Below, piece after piece: positions 1 through 7,994 of a stretch of DNA of 17,357 nucleotides (position 1 is the first letter of the stretch; every line of letters begins with the position of its first letter). The notes under the pieces are model-generated. The model was not told the origin of the DNA. It made no database searches and was given only the letters and a program-made list of their open reading frames with translations. Location of the stretch: the NCBI GenBank assembly GCA_034180045.1, contig JAXFOY010000021.1:1-17357 (forward strand). Reading direction: 5' to 3'. The translations under genes were made by a program, and so were the position numbers. This stretch comes from Eubacterium_B sp034180045. Its GTDB lineage: Bacteria; Bacillota; Clostridia; Peptostreptococcales; Anaerovoracaceae.

Positions 1-8
1 TTTATAAG

Positions 9-48
9 CTACACGATAGAAAAAATTATCGTGTAGTCTATCGTGTAG
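9..48. repeat. Inverted/direct repeats of a 10-bp element
   Basis: The motif TATCGTGTAG occurs twice in direct orientation (27-36 and 39-48) and once inverted (9-18). The outer inverted copy extends to 11 bp (9-19 with 38-48). Short repeated sites of this kind next to an integrase gene may be recombinase arm-type binding sites or part of an attachment region. That role is inference; the repeats themselves are plain in the sequence. Confidence 0.6.
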
Positions 49-128
49 TGAGTGAGTTATTGTTGAAATTTCAATACTTAGCGGATTGTGAAAACTGTGT
101 GAGTTTTTTGGTAAAAATTGGTAATAAA

Positions 129-162
129 AATAAATCGTGAATTAATTAATTCACGATTTATT
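129..162. repeat. Perfect 34-bp palindrome upstream of the integrase
   Basis: The two 17-base halves are exact reverse complements, centred between 145 and 146, with CGTGAATT in the left arm and AATTCACG in the right arm. An A-run precedes it, which reads as a T-run for minus-strand transcription, so it could end a minus-strand transcript. It could equally be a protein binding site. The stretch 163-249 holds only the integrase leader, with a possible ribosome binding site AAAGGA near 235-240. Confidence 0.65.
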
Positions 163-249
163 AAAAAAGAAAGGGTACGATATACCCCAATTGGACAAAT
201 TGATTATATCATACCTTAGCTTGTTATACAATGAAAAGGATGTGATATT

Positions 250-1293
250 ATGAAATTACCTAATGGATATGGTTCGGTTTATAAATTGTCTGGAAAAAGG
301 CGCAACCCGTGGGTTGCAAGAATAACAGTCGGATGGAAAGATGATTTTGAAAAGAAAAAGTCATATCCGATTTATAAATTCATTGGCTATTATTCTAAAA
401 AGGCGGATGCGTTACAATCATTATCTGATTATCATCATAATCCCCTACAATTAAATTCTAAAATTACTCTTGAGGATTTATATAATAAGTGGTTCGAACA
501 TCATTTTGGCGAAGAGGTTAATTATAATTCTATAAATACAAAATCCACATGGAAGATTTGCGCACCGATTAAGAATATGAATATTGGTGATTTGAAACTC
601 ATCCATTTTCAAAATTTATTTAATAAATCAGGTAAAAATCTCAAACCGCTGATTAAATTAAAAAGTCTTTTAGGAATGATGTATGATTATGCTGTAATGT
701 ATGAGATCATATCTAAAGATAAACGTGACATGATACGTTATATTGACTTATCAAAATTTGATAATCCTAATAAGATTACTCGAAAAGTTTTTACAAAAGA
801 TGAAATAAATGAGTTGTGGCAATCTAATGATGAGTATGCGAGTGTAATTTTAATATTATTGTTTACAGGATTAAGAATTGGCGAATTAATTTCTCTAAAA
901 AAAGAAAATGTAAATTTGAATGAACAATATTTTAATGTTATTAAGTCAAAAACTAATTCAGGAATAAGACAAGTGCCTATTGCTGATAAACTCGTCCCTT
1001 TATTTGAAAAATGGATGAAAACTGATTCGGAATATCTGATTTGCTCACCCACTGGAAAAAAAATTATCTATAATAATTTCAGAATAAACAATTGGAATCC
1101 GTTAGTACCAAATCATACCTTGCATGACACAAGGCATACTTTTATATCTATGATGACCGCTCAAAATATAGATTCAAGAATTATAAAAAAAATTGTTGGT
1201 CATTCAACTGACGATATAACTCAAAATGTATATACTCATATAGATTTGAAAATAAAATTAGATGCAGTCAATTTGTTACTTTTTTGTTACTAA
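250..1293 (+). CDS. Tyrosine recombinase / phage-type integrase
   Basis: A 347-residue site-specific recombinase that would cut and rejoin DNA at an element's attachment sites. Residues about 8-60 resemble the N-terminal arm-binding (AP2-like) domain of Firmicute phage and conjugative-element integrases. Residues about 70-165 are the core-binding domain. The catalytic domain has R209 (in TGLRIGE), a likely K234, H292 and R295 (HDTRH), H318 (VGHS) and nucleophile Y328 (NVYTH), so the full active set is present and the enzyme looks intact. The start has AAAGGA upstream. The gene is visibly more AT-rich than its right-hand neighbour, which fits transfer. No excisionase, replication or conjugation gene lies in the visible flank; the rest of any element would be to the left. 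The exact attachment site is not visible. Confidence 0.93.
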   Translation: MKLPNGYGSVYKLSGKRRNPWVARITVGWKDDFEKKKSYPIYKFIGYYSKKADALQSLSDYHHNPLQLNSKITLEDLYNKWFEHHFGEEVNYNSINTKSTWKICAPIKNMNIGDLKLIHFQNLFNKSGKNLKPLIKLKSLLGMMYDYAVMYEIISKDKRDMIRYIDLSKFDNPNKITRKVFTKDEINELWQSNDEYASVILILLFTGLRIGELISLKKENVNLNEQYFNVIKSKTNSGIRQVPIADKLVPLFEKWMKTDSEYLICSPTGKKIIYNNFRINNWNPLVPNHTLHDTRHTFISMMTAQNIDSRIIKKIVGHSTDDITQNVYTHIDLKIKLDAVNLLLFCY

Positions 1294-1335
1294 CTGATAA
1301 GATTTTATATGTTTTTGTAGATAGTTAAAATTAAG

Positions 1336-1370
1336 ATAACCCTTGAAAACACTTGATTTTCAAGGGTTAT
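1336..1370. terminator. Stem-loop after the integrase
   Basis: A perfect 14-bp stem (1336-1349 with 1357-1370) closes a 7-base loop. It lies 42 bases after the integrase stop and ahead of the radical SAM gene. There is no strong T-run on the plus side, so it may be an atypical terminator or a structural element at the end of the mobile region. Confidence 0.55.
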
Positions 1371-1432
1371 AAATTTCAAAAAATAGATTAGTATATTATA
1401 GCATATATATACTGTAAATAAAAGGATTAACT

Positions 1433-2377
1433 ATGAACAATGATATTGAAAATAAGGCTAAAATTCAACATTCTTCAAATGAATTCGACAAGTCGAAACC
1501 CAGAATTCACATGCTCGGCGATGAGCTGAAAATGCTATTCGGCTCTAAAGTTGTCAAGTTATCCATTGACGGCAACTTTACATGTCCGAACAGGGACGGC
1601 AGCAAAGGAGAAGGCGGTTGTATATTTTGTTCTGCAAGCGGCAGCGGAGATAACGCCTCGAATATAGATGACCAGATAGACATGTTATCTAAAAAGTGGC
1701 CTGAGGCAAAATATATAGCATATTTTCAAAATCACACAGGCACTTATGCTCCTATAGATGAGCTTAGAGAGAAATATTATAAAGTTCTGAGCGACCCCCG
1801 TATCATCGGGCTTGCAATTGCCACAAGGTCTGACTGTATAAGCGATGAATGTTTTGAGCTTCTAAACGAAATAAATCAAAATCACTTTCTTTGGCTTGAG
1901 CTTGGACTTCAGACAATACACAAAAAAAGTTCGAAATCGCTTAATCTTTGTCACGATATCTCTGATTATGATTATGCTATGGAAAGGCTCAATAAGCTTA
2001 AAATAAAAACCGTAACGCACCTTATACTGGGTCTGCCGAACGAGAGTATTAACGATATTAAGGAAAGCGTAAATCATGTTATTTCAAAACAGCCGTGGGG
2101 AATCAAGCTTCACCTCCTAAACATCATTTCTGGAACTACTTTAGCTAAGCAAAATCCGAATTATATGCCATTTAATTCAATAGATGAATATGCTGAACTG
2201 GTATGCGATTTGTTGGAAATAATACCTTATGAAACGGTAATGCACAGACTTTCCGCAGATTCTCCGGCAAAAACTCTCATTGCACCAAAGTGGGCATATA
2301 GAAAACGTCTCATTCTTAATACTATAAATCAAAAACTTAAAGAACGAAACTCTTGGCAGGGCAAATTTTCGATTTGA
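1433..2377 (+). CDS. Radical SAM protein, YhcC family (TIGR01212 type)
   Basis: A 314-residue cytosolic radical SAM enzyme, about the length of E. coli YhcC (roughly 309). The cluster motif is C51-X11-C63-X2-C66, starting in FTCPNRDG and ending in GGCIFC; this long spacing is typical of the YhcC group and differs from the usual CX3CX2C. Further family features are SIDGNFTCPNRDG, the strand leading to LWLELGLQT and the THLILGLPNE segment. These cysteines would bind a 4Fe-4S cluster that cleaves S-adenosylmethionine. The substrate of the family was not established to my knowledge. AAAGG stands 7 bases before the ATG; a weak -10 candidate TATACT lies at 1408-1413. The gene stands alone between the mobile region and the convergent heme operon, so no functional link to either is implied. 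Confidence 0.9.
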   Translation: MNNDIENKAKIQHSSNEFDKSKPRIHMLGDELKMLFGSKVVKLSIDGNFTCPNRDGSKGEGGCIFCSASGSGDNASNIDDQIDMLSKKWPEAKYIAYFQNHTGTYAPIDELREKYYKVLSDPRIIGLAIATRSDCISDECFELLNEINQNHFLWLELGLQTIHKKSSKSLNLCHDISDYDYAMERLNKLKIKTVTHLILGLPNESINDIKESVNHVISKQPWGIKLHLLNIISGTTLAKQNPNYMPFNSIDEYAELVCDLLEIIPYETVMHRLSADSPAKTLIAPKWAYRKRLILNTINQKLKERNSWQGKFSI

Positions 2378-2391
2378 ATATTTATATACAA

Positions 2392-2424
2392 AAATCGGGC
2401 AAAAGTAACACCCCTGCCCGATTT
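2392..2424. terminator. Two-way terminator between convergent genes
   Basis: A 10-bp stem (2392-2401 with 2415-2424, AAATCGGGCA and TGCCCGATTT) with a 13-base loop sits between the stop codons of the radical SAM gene and the DUF454 gene. On the minus strand it is followed by a T-rich tail. It most likely ends the heme operon and may also serve the plus-strand gene. Confidence 0.8.
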
Positions 2425-2448
2425 AGCATCTGCTTATTCTATTTTACG

Positions 2449-2811
2449 CTATAGATTTTTGACTTTGAATGTAAAGTACAGCATATGTGCAAGCCAAACT
2501 ATCAGAAGAACTATTCTTCCGATAGGCACAGCATCCATGAGATAAAAACCGATTCCCATAAGTACCGTAATGCTAATCATAACTTTTATCTTCGCATTTT
2601 TCGTCATTCCGCCCTGTTTTACAAAGGATTCCAAATTGTTCTTGTATAACTTTGTCGACCGAAACCAGCTGCTCAATCTATCCGAGCTTGCTGTAAAGCA
2701 GGCTGCCGTGAGCATAAAGAAAGGTACGGTTGGCAGGAAGGGCAGTACTATTCCTATAGTTCCGAGCAAAAGACTGATAAAAGCCACCACTATTAAAAAT
2801 ATCTTTTTCAT
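2449..2811 (-). CDS. DUF454 (YbaN-like) small membrane protein
   Basis: A 120-residue protein that matches DUF454 by the conserved N-terminal block: a hydrophobic segment with LGTIGIVLPFLPTVPFFMLT (about residues 16-35), then CFTASSDRLSSWF. Two hydrophobic regions (about 4-40 and 80-115) flank a basic middle part, so it should lie in the cytoplasmic membrane. The biochemical function of the family is unknown to me. It is the last gene of the heme operon, 16 bases after the CydC-like gene, with AGGAG before its ATG and a terminator after its stop. Its position suggests a role in heme or iron handling or in membrane support of the transporters, but nothing in the sequence proves it. Confidence 0.88.
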   Translation of the reverse strand: MKKIFLIVVAFISLLLGTIGIVLPFLPTVPFFMLTAACFTASSDRLSSWFRSTKLYKNNLESFVKQGGMTKNAKIKVMISITVLMGIGFYLMDAVPIGRIVLLIVWLAHMLYFTFKVKNL

Positions 2812-2827
2812 ATTAGCATATCCACTC

Positions 2828-4477
2828 CTAACTCACTCTTCCCTTATCTATCTTATAAATTCTTTGTGCAATTCCCATAGTTGATTCTCTATGCGAAACA
2901 ATAACGACGCTTTTCTCCCTTGCCTCATTTTTCAGCACCTGCAAAATTGCAGCTTCATTTAGACTGTCAAGATTCGAAGTAGGTTCATCCATCAAAATCA
3001 AAGGTGAATCGTGCAAAAATGCCCTTGCTACGCCTATCCTTTGCCTTTCCCCTCCCGATAAGGTCTCACCAAGTTCCCCAATTTCCGAGTCGTATCCATT
3101 CGGAAGCGTCATGATGAAATCGTGAATCGAAGCTTTTTTGCAAGCTGATATAACTTCTTCTCGCGTTGCATCAAGTTTGGCAACTTTAATGTTGTTTTCT
3201 ATACTGTCTCTAAACAGTTCCGTTTCCTGAGTAACAAAGCTTTCCATATTCCGCAAGTTCTCTGTATTTATTTCGCTTATCCGTCTATTCGAAATTCTAA
3301 TATCACCTCTATCTGCATGCCAAAACATCATCAGAAGTTTTAGAAATGTAGATTTCCCGCTGCCGCTTTTCCCTATTATTCCTACAATCTGTCCCTCATC
3401 AATCGATATATTGACATCATCTAAAATCAAATCTTTTTCCTCTGTTTTCGATTTATATGAGAAACACAGATTCTCGGTATCCACACCGGTAAAACCAATT
3501 TCTTCCTTTCCTTCGACATCCTCAACTGCGGGAAGTTCATCAAGTATGCCAAAAACTCTTACAGCAGCCGCCAAGGTATTGTTAAGGGAGCTGCCCAGAC
3601 TTGCCAAAGCTATTGTCGGTCCAAAAGAAGCAAACATTGCAAATACGGGAATAACTACATGCTCCAGATTTCCTTTGCCTCCATTTGTATATACTGCGAT
3701 AAAAAGCATACCGAAATCGAAAAACAATATAAGCGCGCCTGTGATTGCCGAATTAAGCCCTATATTCGCTTTAAGTCTTCTCTCTGTTTTGCTCAATTCA
3801 TCGGATTTGCTTATCATCTCCTTCAGGCGCTCGCTTCCATGAGAAAATTGTATAATTTCATCAAGTCCCCTCAGGCTGTCGAGTACATGACTGCTCATAT
3901 CACCCGATTTACCTCGCATTTCATCTCCATAACCCTTGCTTAATTTTGACATTACAAACGGTACTGCAACGCCTATGCAAAGGTATGCTGTAATTGACCA
4001 TAGGCCCGGCAGCAATCCGTAAGACCCGATAAATAAAGCCATGGATATAGAAAATATCAAAGCGATTACAACAGGTGAAATCGTATGGGCAAAAAATACT
4101 TCGAGAAGCTCTATATCCGCGGTTATCACAGAGATGAGATTACCTTTTCCATGGCCGTCAAGCTTTGCCGGACAAAGTTTCCTCAGAGCTCTGAATATCA
4201 TATCTCTTATAATCGCCAATACCTTAAATGCAATATAATGATTACATGTCTGTTCACCGTATCTCAATATACCTCTGGCGACTGCACAAATGGCCATTAC
4301 GGCAAAAATTATCACAAGGCTTTCATATCTTGCCTCGAAAACACTTACCAGCCCGAAACCGCCTAAAACAGTTATAAAAGTTGCAGATAAATGACCTATA
4401 GTTCCAAGTACAATTCCGAGAATCATTATATTTTTAAGAGGCTTTACCATCTTGAGAAGCCTCAACATTATAGCCAT
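2828..4477 (-). CDS. cydC: CydC-like ABC transporter half (permease-ATPase)
   Basis: A 549-residue ABC half-transporter with an N-terminal six-helix membrane domain (about 1-300) and a C-terminal ATPase. The ATPase has Walker A GKSGSGKST (369-377), signature LSGGE (473-477), Walker B ending D497-E498 and H-loop H529. The membrane domain follows the CydC pattern: LRYGEQTCNHYIAFKVL around residues 71-87, where E. coli CydC has RYFERLVSHDATFRVL. H80 aligns with E. coli CydC His85, described as a heme ligand. CydDC pairs have been linked to glutathione/cysteine export and to heme handling, and support cytochrome bd assembly. The start lies 2 bases after the CydD-like stop with GAGGAG upstream, so the two halves are co-translated and should form a heterodimer. 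Naming it CydC rather than a generic exporter rests on by-eye similarity. Confidence 0.82.
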   Translation of the reverse strand: MAIMLRLLKMVKPLKNIMILGIVLGTIGHLSATFITVLGGFGLVSVFEARYESLVIIFAVMAICAVARGILRYGEQTCNHYIAFKVLAIIRDMIFRALRKLCPAKLDGHGKGNLISVITADIELLEVFFAHTISPVVIALIFSISMALFIGSYGLLPGLWSITAYLCIGVAVPFVMSKLSKGYGDEMRGKSGDMSSHVLDSLRGLDEIIQFSHGSERLKEMISKSDELSKTERRLKANIGLNSAITGALILFFDFGMLFIAVYTNGGKGNLEHVVIPVFAMFASFGPTIALASLGSSLNNTLAAAVRVFGILDELPAVEDVEGKEEIGFTGVDTENLCFSYKSKTEEKDLILDDVNISIDEGQIVGIIGKSGSGKSTFLKLLMMFWHADRGDIRISNRRISEINTENLRNMESFVTQETELFRDSIENNIKVAKLDATREEVISACKKASIHDFIMTLPNGYDSEIGELGETLSGGERQRIGVARAFLHDSPLILMDEPTSNLDSLNEAAILQVLKNEAREKSVVIVSHRESTMGIAQRIYKIDKGRVS

Positions 4478-4479
4478 AT

Positions 4480-6207
4480 CTATTCAACTCCTCTCATATT
4501 TTCCAAACTCTGCTGAGATAGCCAGAGCTTATGATACAAGGTCTCACCTGATAAAAGTTTGCGGTGATTTCCAAATTCTCTCACCCTACCTTTTTCCATG
4601 ACATAGATTCTATCTGACTCGATTACATTTGCAAGCCTGTGCGATATCATCAAAACACCTTTATCTTTTGCGAGCATTCTTATCTGATTTAGAATTATTT
4701 CTTCACTTTCAACGTCAATATTCGAGCTTGCTTCGTCAAAAATATAAAACTTGCTGTCATGTAAGATTCCTCTTGCCAGTGCAAGTCTCTGCTTCTGCCC
4801 GCCGGACAGGTTTGCGCCTGCCTCCGATATTTCAAAGTCAAGCCCACCGTCATTCATAAAAAACCCCGCAAGATTTGTCTTTTCCAGCGCCTTCCACATT
4901 TCTTCATCCGTAGCGCAAGGTTTTGCCATAAGAAGATTGCTCCTGACAGTACCCTTAAAAATATAACTGTTATGGCTTATATATGTTATATTTTTCATAA
5001 GCGATTCCTCTGAAAGCTCATCAAAATCAATATCCGCAACGCTTATTTTCCCATGATAATCATTGTGTTTTTTCATCAAAAGTGCAGCTATCGTGGATTT
5101 ACCGCTACCGCTTTCCCCCACTAGAGAAACCATTCCCCTTTCACTAAACTCCACGTTTACTTTCTTCAACACTTGAGTTGTTCCATCATAAGAAAAGTTT
5201 ACATCTTCAAGGCGTATACCGCCTTTCTCCGGAAAGGCAATTATCTTTTTTTCAGGAGAATGCAAGTCTAAAACTCTAAAAATCTTTTCACTCACTGCCA
5301 TACCGTTCATAGCTATATGGAAAAAGCTCCCAAGCTGCCTCATAGGTATGAAGAAATCCGCCGAAAGCAGGATTATAGCTATTGTCTGTTCAAGACCTAT
5401 GGCATTTTGTCTAAATTGAGTAATTGCTAAAACTATTCCTAAGGCAGCGCCGCCATATGCAATCAAATCCATAACGGTTATGGAATTTAACTGCATGCTC
5501 AAGACCTTCATCGTTATTTTTCTAAAATCTTCCGCTTCTTCATTCATCTTCAGGTTCTTATATTCATCTGCCTGATAGATTTTAAGCGTTGTCAATCCCT
5601 GAAGATTTTCTAAAAAAGTATCACCCAGTTTGGCATATTTCCCCCAATATTTTGAAAGGAGTTTCTTTGCAAAAGTCTGCACTCCCGCGATTGAAACCGG
5701 TATCAAAGGCACACATAACAAAAGCACTATCGCAGGTGTAAAACTCATAAATACTATTACCGAAAACAAGGTTAACGGTGCTATAAGCGCATAGAAAAGC
5801 TGAGGCAGATATGCACCGAAGTATGTTTCTATCTGTTCTACTCCCTCAACTGAAATTTGGACAAGCTCGGAACTTACAACACTTTCCTTATATGAACTTC
5901 CTAATGCAAGCATTTTTTCCATAAGCCTTTGCCTAAGAGTTTGCTTTACATGCTTTGATGAGAGATAACTCATTTTACTTGAAATTATATTGCATATTAT
6001 TCTGGTTACCAATGCCACAAAAAGTATTGAAATCGTAATTGCAAGCATTTTGTTATCCGCTTTTCTAAAAAATACTAAACTTATAAATTTTGAAATTGCA
6101 AGTATCGCTATGATGTTTACAATTAGATTCAGCCATTGAAAAAAAACATTTCCCGCTATATATTTTTTGCTGTCCGACAAAAGTCCGACAAGTCTTTTAT
6201 TAATCAT
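4480..6207 (-). CDS. cydD: CydD-like ABC transporter half (permease-ATPase)
   Basis: A 575-residue ABC half-transporter. The membrane domain carries the CydD-type stretch ETYFGAYLPQLFYALIAPL, then the PLIPVSI and FLENLQGLTTLKIYQA segments that are close to CydD proteins. The ATPase has Walker A GESGSGKST (364-372), signature LSGGQ (467-471), Walker B ending D491-E492 and H-loop H523. I placed the start at the ATG at 6207, which has AGGA about 8 bases upstream; a longer reading would begin at a TTG at 6243 inside the preceding gene and is less likely. With the next gene it should form a CydDC-like heterodimer. No cytochrome bd gene is present; the pair is embedded in a heme-uptake operon, so a heme-related role is a reasonable inference. 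A generic peptide or drug exporter is the alternative. Confidence 0.82.
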   Translation of the reverse strand: MINKRLVGLLSDSKKYIAGNVFFQWLNLIVNIIAILAISKFISLVFFRKADNKMLAITISILFVALVTRIICNIISSKMSYLSSKHVKQTLRQRLMEKMLALGSSYKESVVSSELVQISVEGVEQIETYFGAYLPQLFYALIAPLTLFSVIVFMSFTPAIVLLLCVPLIPVSIAGVQTFAKKLLSKYWGKYAKLGDTFLENLQGLTTLKIYQADEYKNLKMNEEAEDFRKITMKVLSMQLNSITVMDLIAYGGAALGIVLAITQFRQNAIGLEQTIAIILLSADFFIPMRQLGSFFHIAMNGMAVSEKIFRVLDLHSPEKKIIAFPEKGGIRLEDVNFSYDGTTQVLKKVNVEFSERGMVSLVGESGSGKSTIAALLMKKHNDYHGKISVADIDFDELSEESLMKNITYISHNSYIFKGTVRSNLLMAKPCATDEEMWKALEKTNLAGFFMNDGGLDFEISEAGANLSGGQKQRLALARGILHDSKFYIFDEASSNIDVESEEIILNQIRMLAKDKGVLMISHRLANVIESDRIYVMEKGRVREFGNHRKLLSGETLYHKLWLSQQSLENMRGVE

Positions 6208-6226
6208 AAATACATTCCTAATATTT

Positions 6227-7003
6227 CTAAACCATAAGCACAAAAGGCTTTCCCTTTACATCAACTACATCCAGTTCAACATTGTAAAGTTCTCTCAGCA
6301 AATCTTTGTTTATAATTTTTTCCGGATTGCCTTGAGCCACTACCTTACCTGATTTTAACGCTATAATTTCACTGCTGTATCTGAGAGCCTGATTCATATC
6401 GTGTAAAACCATAATTATTGACATTCCATGCTTTACATTCAGTGTTTCCGTCAACTTAAGTATCTCTATCTGATGTTTTACATCCAAAAAAGTAGTAGGT
6501 TCATCAAGCAGCAGGGTATCTGTTCCTTGTGCTAAAGACATTGAAATCCACGCACGTTGCCTTTGTCCGCCCGACAGCTGTGAAAGAAGTTCTTTTTTGT
6601 TCTCATAAATACCGGTAACCGCCATCGCCCACTTTATCTTTTCATCATCATCCTTATTTTTTACGGGCATACAACAGCTTCCATACGGAATTCTTCCATA
6701 ACTTACAAGTTTTTCAACGGTAATATCAAATGGAATCGAATTGTACTGGTGAACTATGGCAATTTTTTTTGCTAAATCTCTTAACTTTATATTTGAAAGA
6801 TTTTTTCCCAGAAAAATAATTTCCCCGGATTGCTGCTTAAGATTTCCCGTCATCAAATTAAATAATGTTGATTTGCCGCATCCGTTGGCACCTATAATGG
6901 TAGTTATTCCACCTCTATCAATTTTGAGAGACAAATCATCTATTATCTTTACTTTGTCGTAGCAAAATGATAGCTTTTTTATTTCAAACAGATTATCTGC
7001 CAT
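6227..7003 (-). CDS. Heme ABC transporter ATP-binding protein (FecE/HtsC type)
   Basis: A 258-residue ATPase that would power heme import through the neighbouring FecCD permease. It has Walker A GANGCGKST (38-46), Q-loop Q86, signature LSGGQ (143-147), Walker B LLLDEP with D167-E168 and H-loop H201. Its length and the GRIPYG segment near 103-108 fit the iron-siderophore/heme/B12 group. I chose the ATG at 7003, which overlaps the permease stop by 11 bases and so suggests translational coupling; a TTG at 7054 deep inside the permease gene is the only longer start. AGGAGG lies about 13 bases upstream and AGG about 8 bases upstream. The substrate is inferred from the operon, not from the ATPase itself. 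Confidence 0.92.
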   Translation of the reverse strand: MADNLFEIKKLSFCYDKVKIIDDLSLKIDRGGITTIIGANGCGKSTLFNLMTGNLKQQSGEIIFLGKNLSNIKLRDLAKKIAIVHQYNSIPFDITVEKLVSYGRIPYGSCCMPVKNKDDDEKIKWAMAVTGIYENKKELLSQLSGGQRQRAWISMSLAQGTDTLLLDEPTTFLDVKHQIEILKLTETLNVKHGMSIIMVLHDMNQALRYSSEIIALKSGKVVAQGNPEKIINKDLLRELYNVELDVVDVKGKPFVLMV

Positions 7004-7991
7004 ATGTTTTACCTGTCCTCCTAAGTAATATGATGAAAAAAGGACCTCCGACAACTGACATAACTATGCCCGGACTTATCTCATGCGGCGGTAAAATTCC
7101 TCTTCCCACGGTATCTGCAAGCAAAAGACATAAAGCACCGAGAATAGTGCTGTATGGAATCAAAATTCTGTGATCTGAGCCCACAAGCAATCTTGCTATA
7201 TGAGGCACAATAAGCCCCAAAAAGCTTATCGGTCCTATTATCGCCGTGCTTATAGAAGCAAGCAGCACGCCTATGGCTGATATTACCACCCTCGCCCTGT
7301 TCACATTTACACCGAGCGATTTCACCGTCTTATCCTCCAGCGCCAGCAAATTACAGAGCTTTGAAACTATCATGGCAAGAATGATACCTAAAATAACATA
7401 GACAACGAGTGTCTGAAAGTCTTTCCACGTCTTCATGCTTATATCCGAGTTCAAAAGGCTCGCTCCGGCAGAAAAGTTTCCTCCGGAAAGGGAGTTAAAG
7501 GCATTGCTTAGACCCATAAACATTGCGTTTACAGCCACGCCGACAAGTATCAGTCTAAGAGGAGAAAGCTCTCTTCCCGACCATGAAAGCAGATATACGA
7601 TGAAGCACGCTAAAATTCCTCCACAAAACGCAAAGGCAGGCAAAAAGAAGTACAGCTCAGGGAAAAAAACTGCAATTATAAGCGCAACAAAACCGGCTCC
7701 CGAACTTATCCCCAATATTCCCGGATCAGCCAGAGGATTTTTCATTACAGCTTGCAGCAATACACCTGAAACAGACATGGCAGCTCCGCCGAATATAGCG
7801 ATGAAAATCCTTGGAAATCGTAAATCATATACGCTTGCAACATTTTCATCGTATTCAAACAACAGCCCGTTTATGAGCTGCTTAAAGCCAAGTTTGATGC
7901 TACCCGTATTAACAGCCCAGTAAAAGATAACTGCCAAAGCGAACAAGGTTATTATGAATGCAGCAATTTTTCTGCTTTTATTTGACGTCAT
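6993..7991 (-). CDS. Heme ABC transporter permease (FecCD family, HtsB/IsdF type)
   Basis: A 332-residue multi-span membrane protein of the FecCD/BtuC family that forms the channel for heme import. Family marks are LRFPRIFIAIFGGAAMSVSG (57-76), then LLQAVMKNPLADPGILGISSGAG (78-100), and near the C terminus the GLIVPHIARLLVGSDHR stretch followed by LADTVGR. The length is normal for the family, with about ten hydrophobic segments. The ATG lies 3 bases after the lipoprotein stop, with AGAGAGGGATG upstream that also forms the end of the lipoprotein gene. It would work as a homodimer with the lipoprotein outside and two copies of the ATPase inside. Only one permease gene is present, as in other systems of this type. 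Heme specificity comes from the flanking heme-binding proteins. Confidence 0.93.
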   Translation of the reverse strand: MTSNKSRKIAAFIITLFALAVIFYWAVNTGSIKLGFKQLINGLLFEYDENVASVYDLRFPRIFIAIFGGAAMSVSGVLLQAVMKNPLADPGILGISSGAGFVALIIAVFFPELYFFLPAFAFCGGILACFIVYLLSWSGRELSPLRLILVGVAVNAMFMGLSNAFNSLSGGNFSAGASLLNSDISMKTWKDFQTLVVYVILGIILAMIVSKLCNLLALEDKTVKSLGVNVNRARVVISAIGVLLASISTAIIGPISFLGLIVPHIARLLVGSDHRILIPYSTILGALCLLLADTVGRGILPPHEISPGIVMSVVGGPFFIILLRRTGKTYGR

Positions 7992-7994
7992 ACA

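Noticed and set aside
3411..3842. 143-codon plus-strand frame opposite the CydC-like gene
   Set aside because: It is a shadow of the real minus-strand gene, with low-complexity serine-rich content and no ribosome binding site.
6207..6243. Longer start for the CydD-like gene at TTG 6243
   Set aside because: It overlaps the preceding ATPase gene and lacks a good ribosome binding site, while the ATG at 6207 has AGGA at a proper distance.
7003..7054. Longer start for the heme ATPase at TTG 7054
   Set aside because: It lies 60 bases inside the permease gene, and the added residues are not part of the ATPase family.
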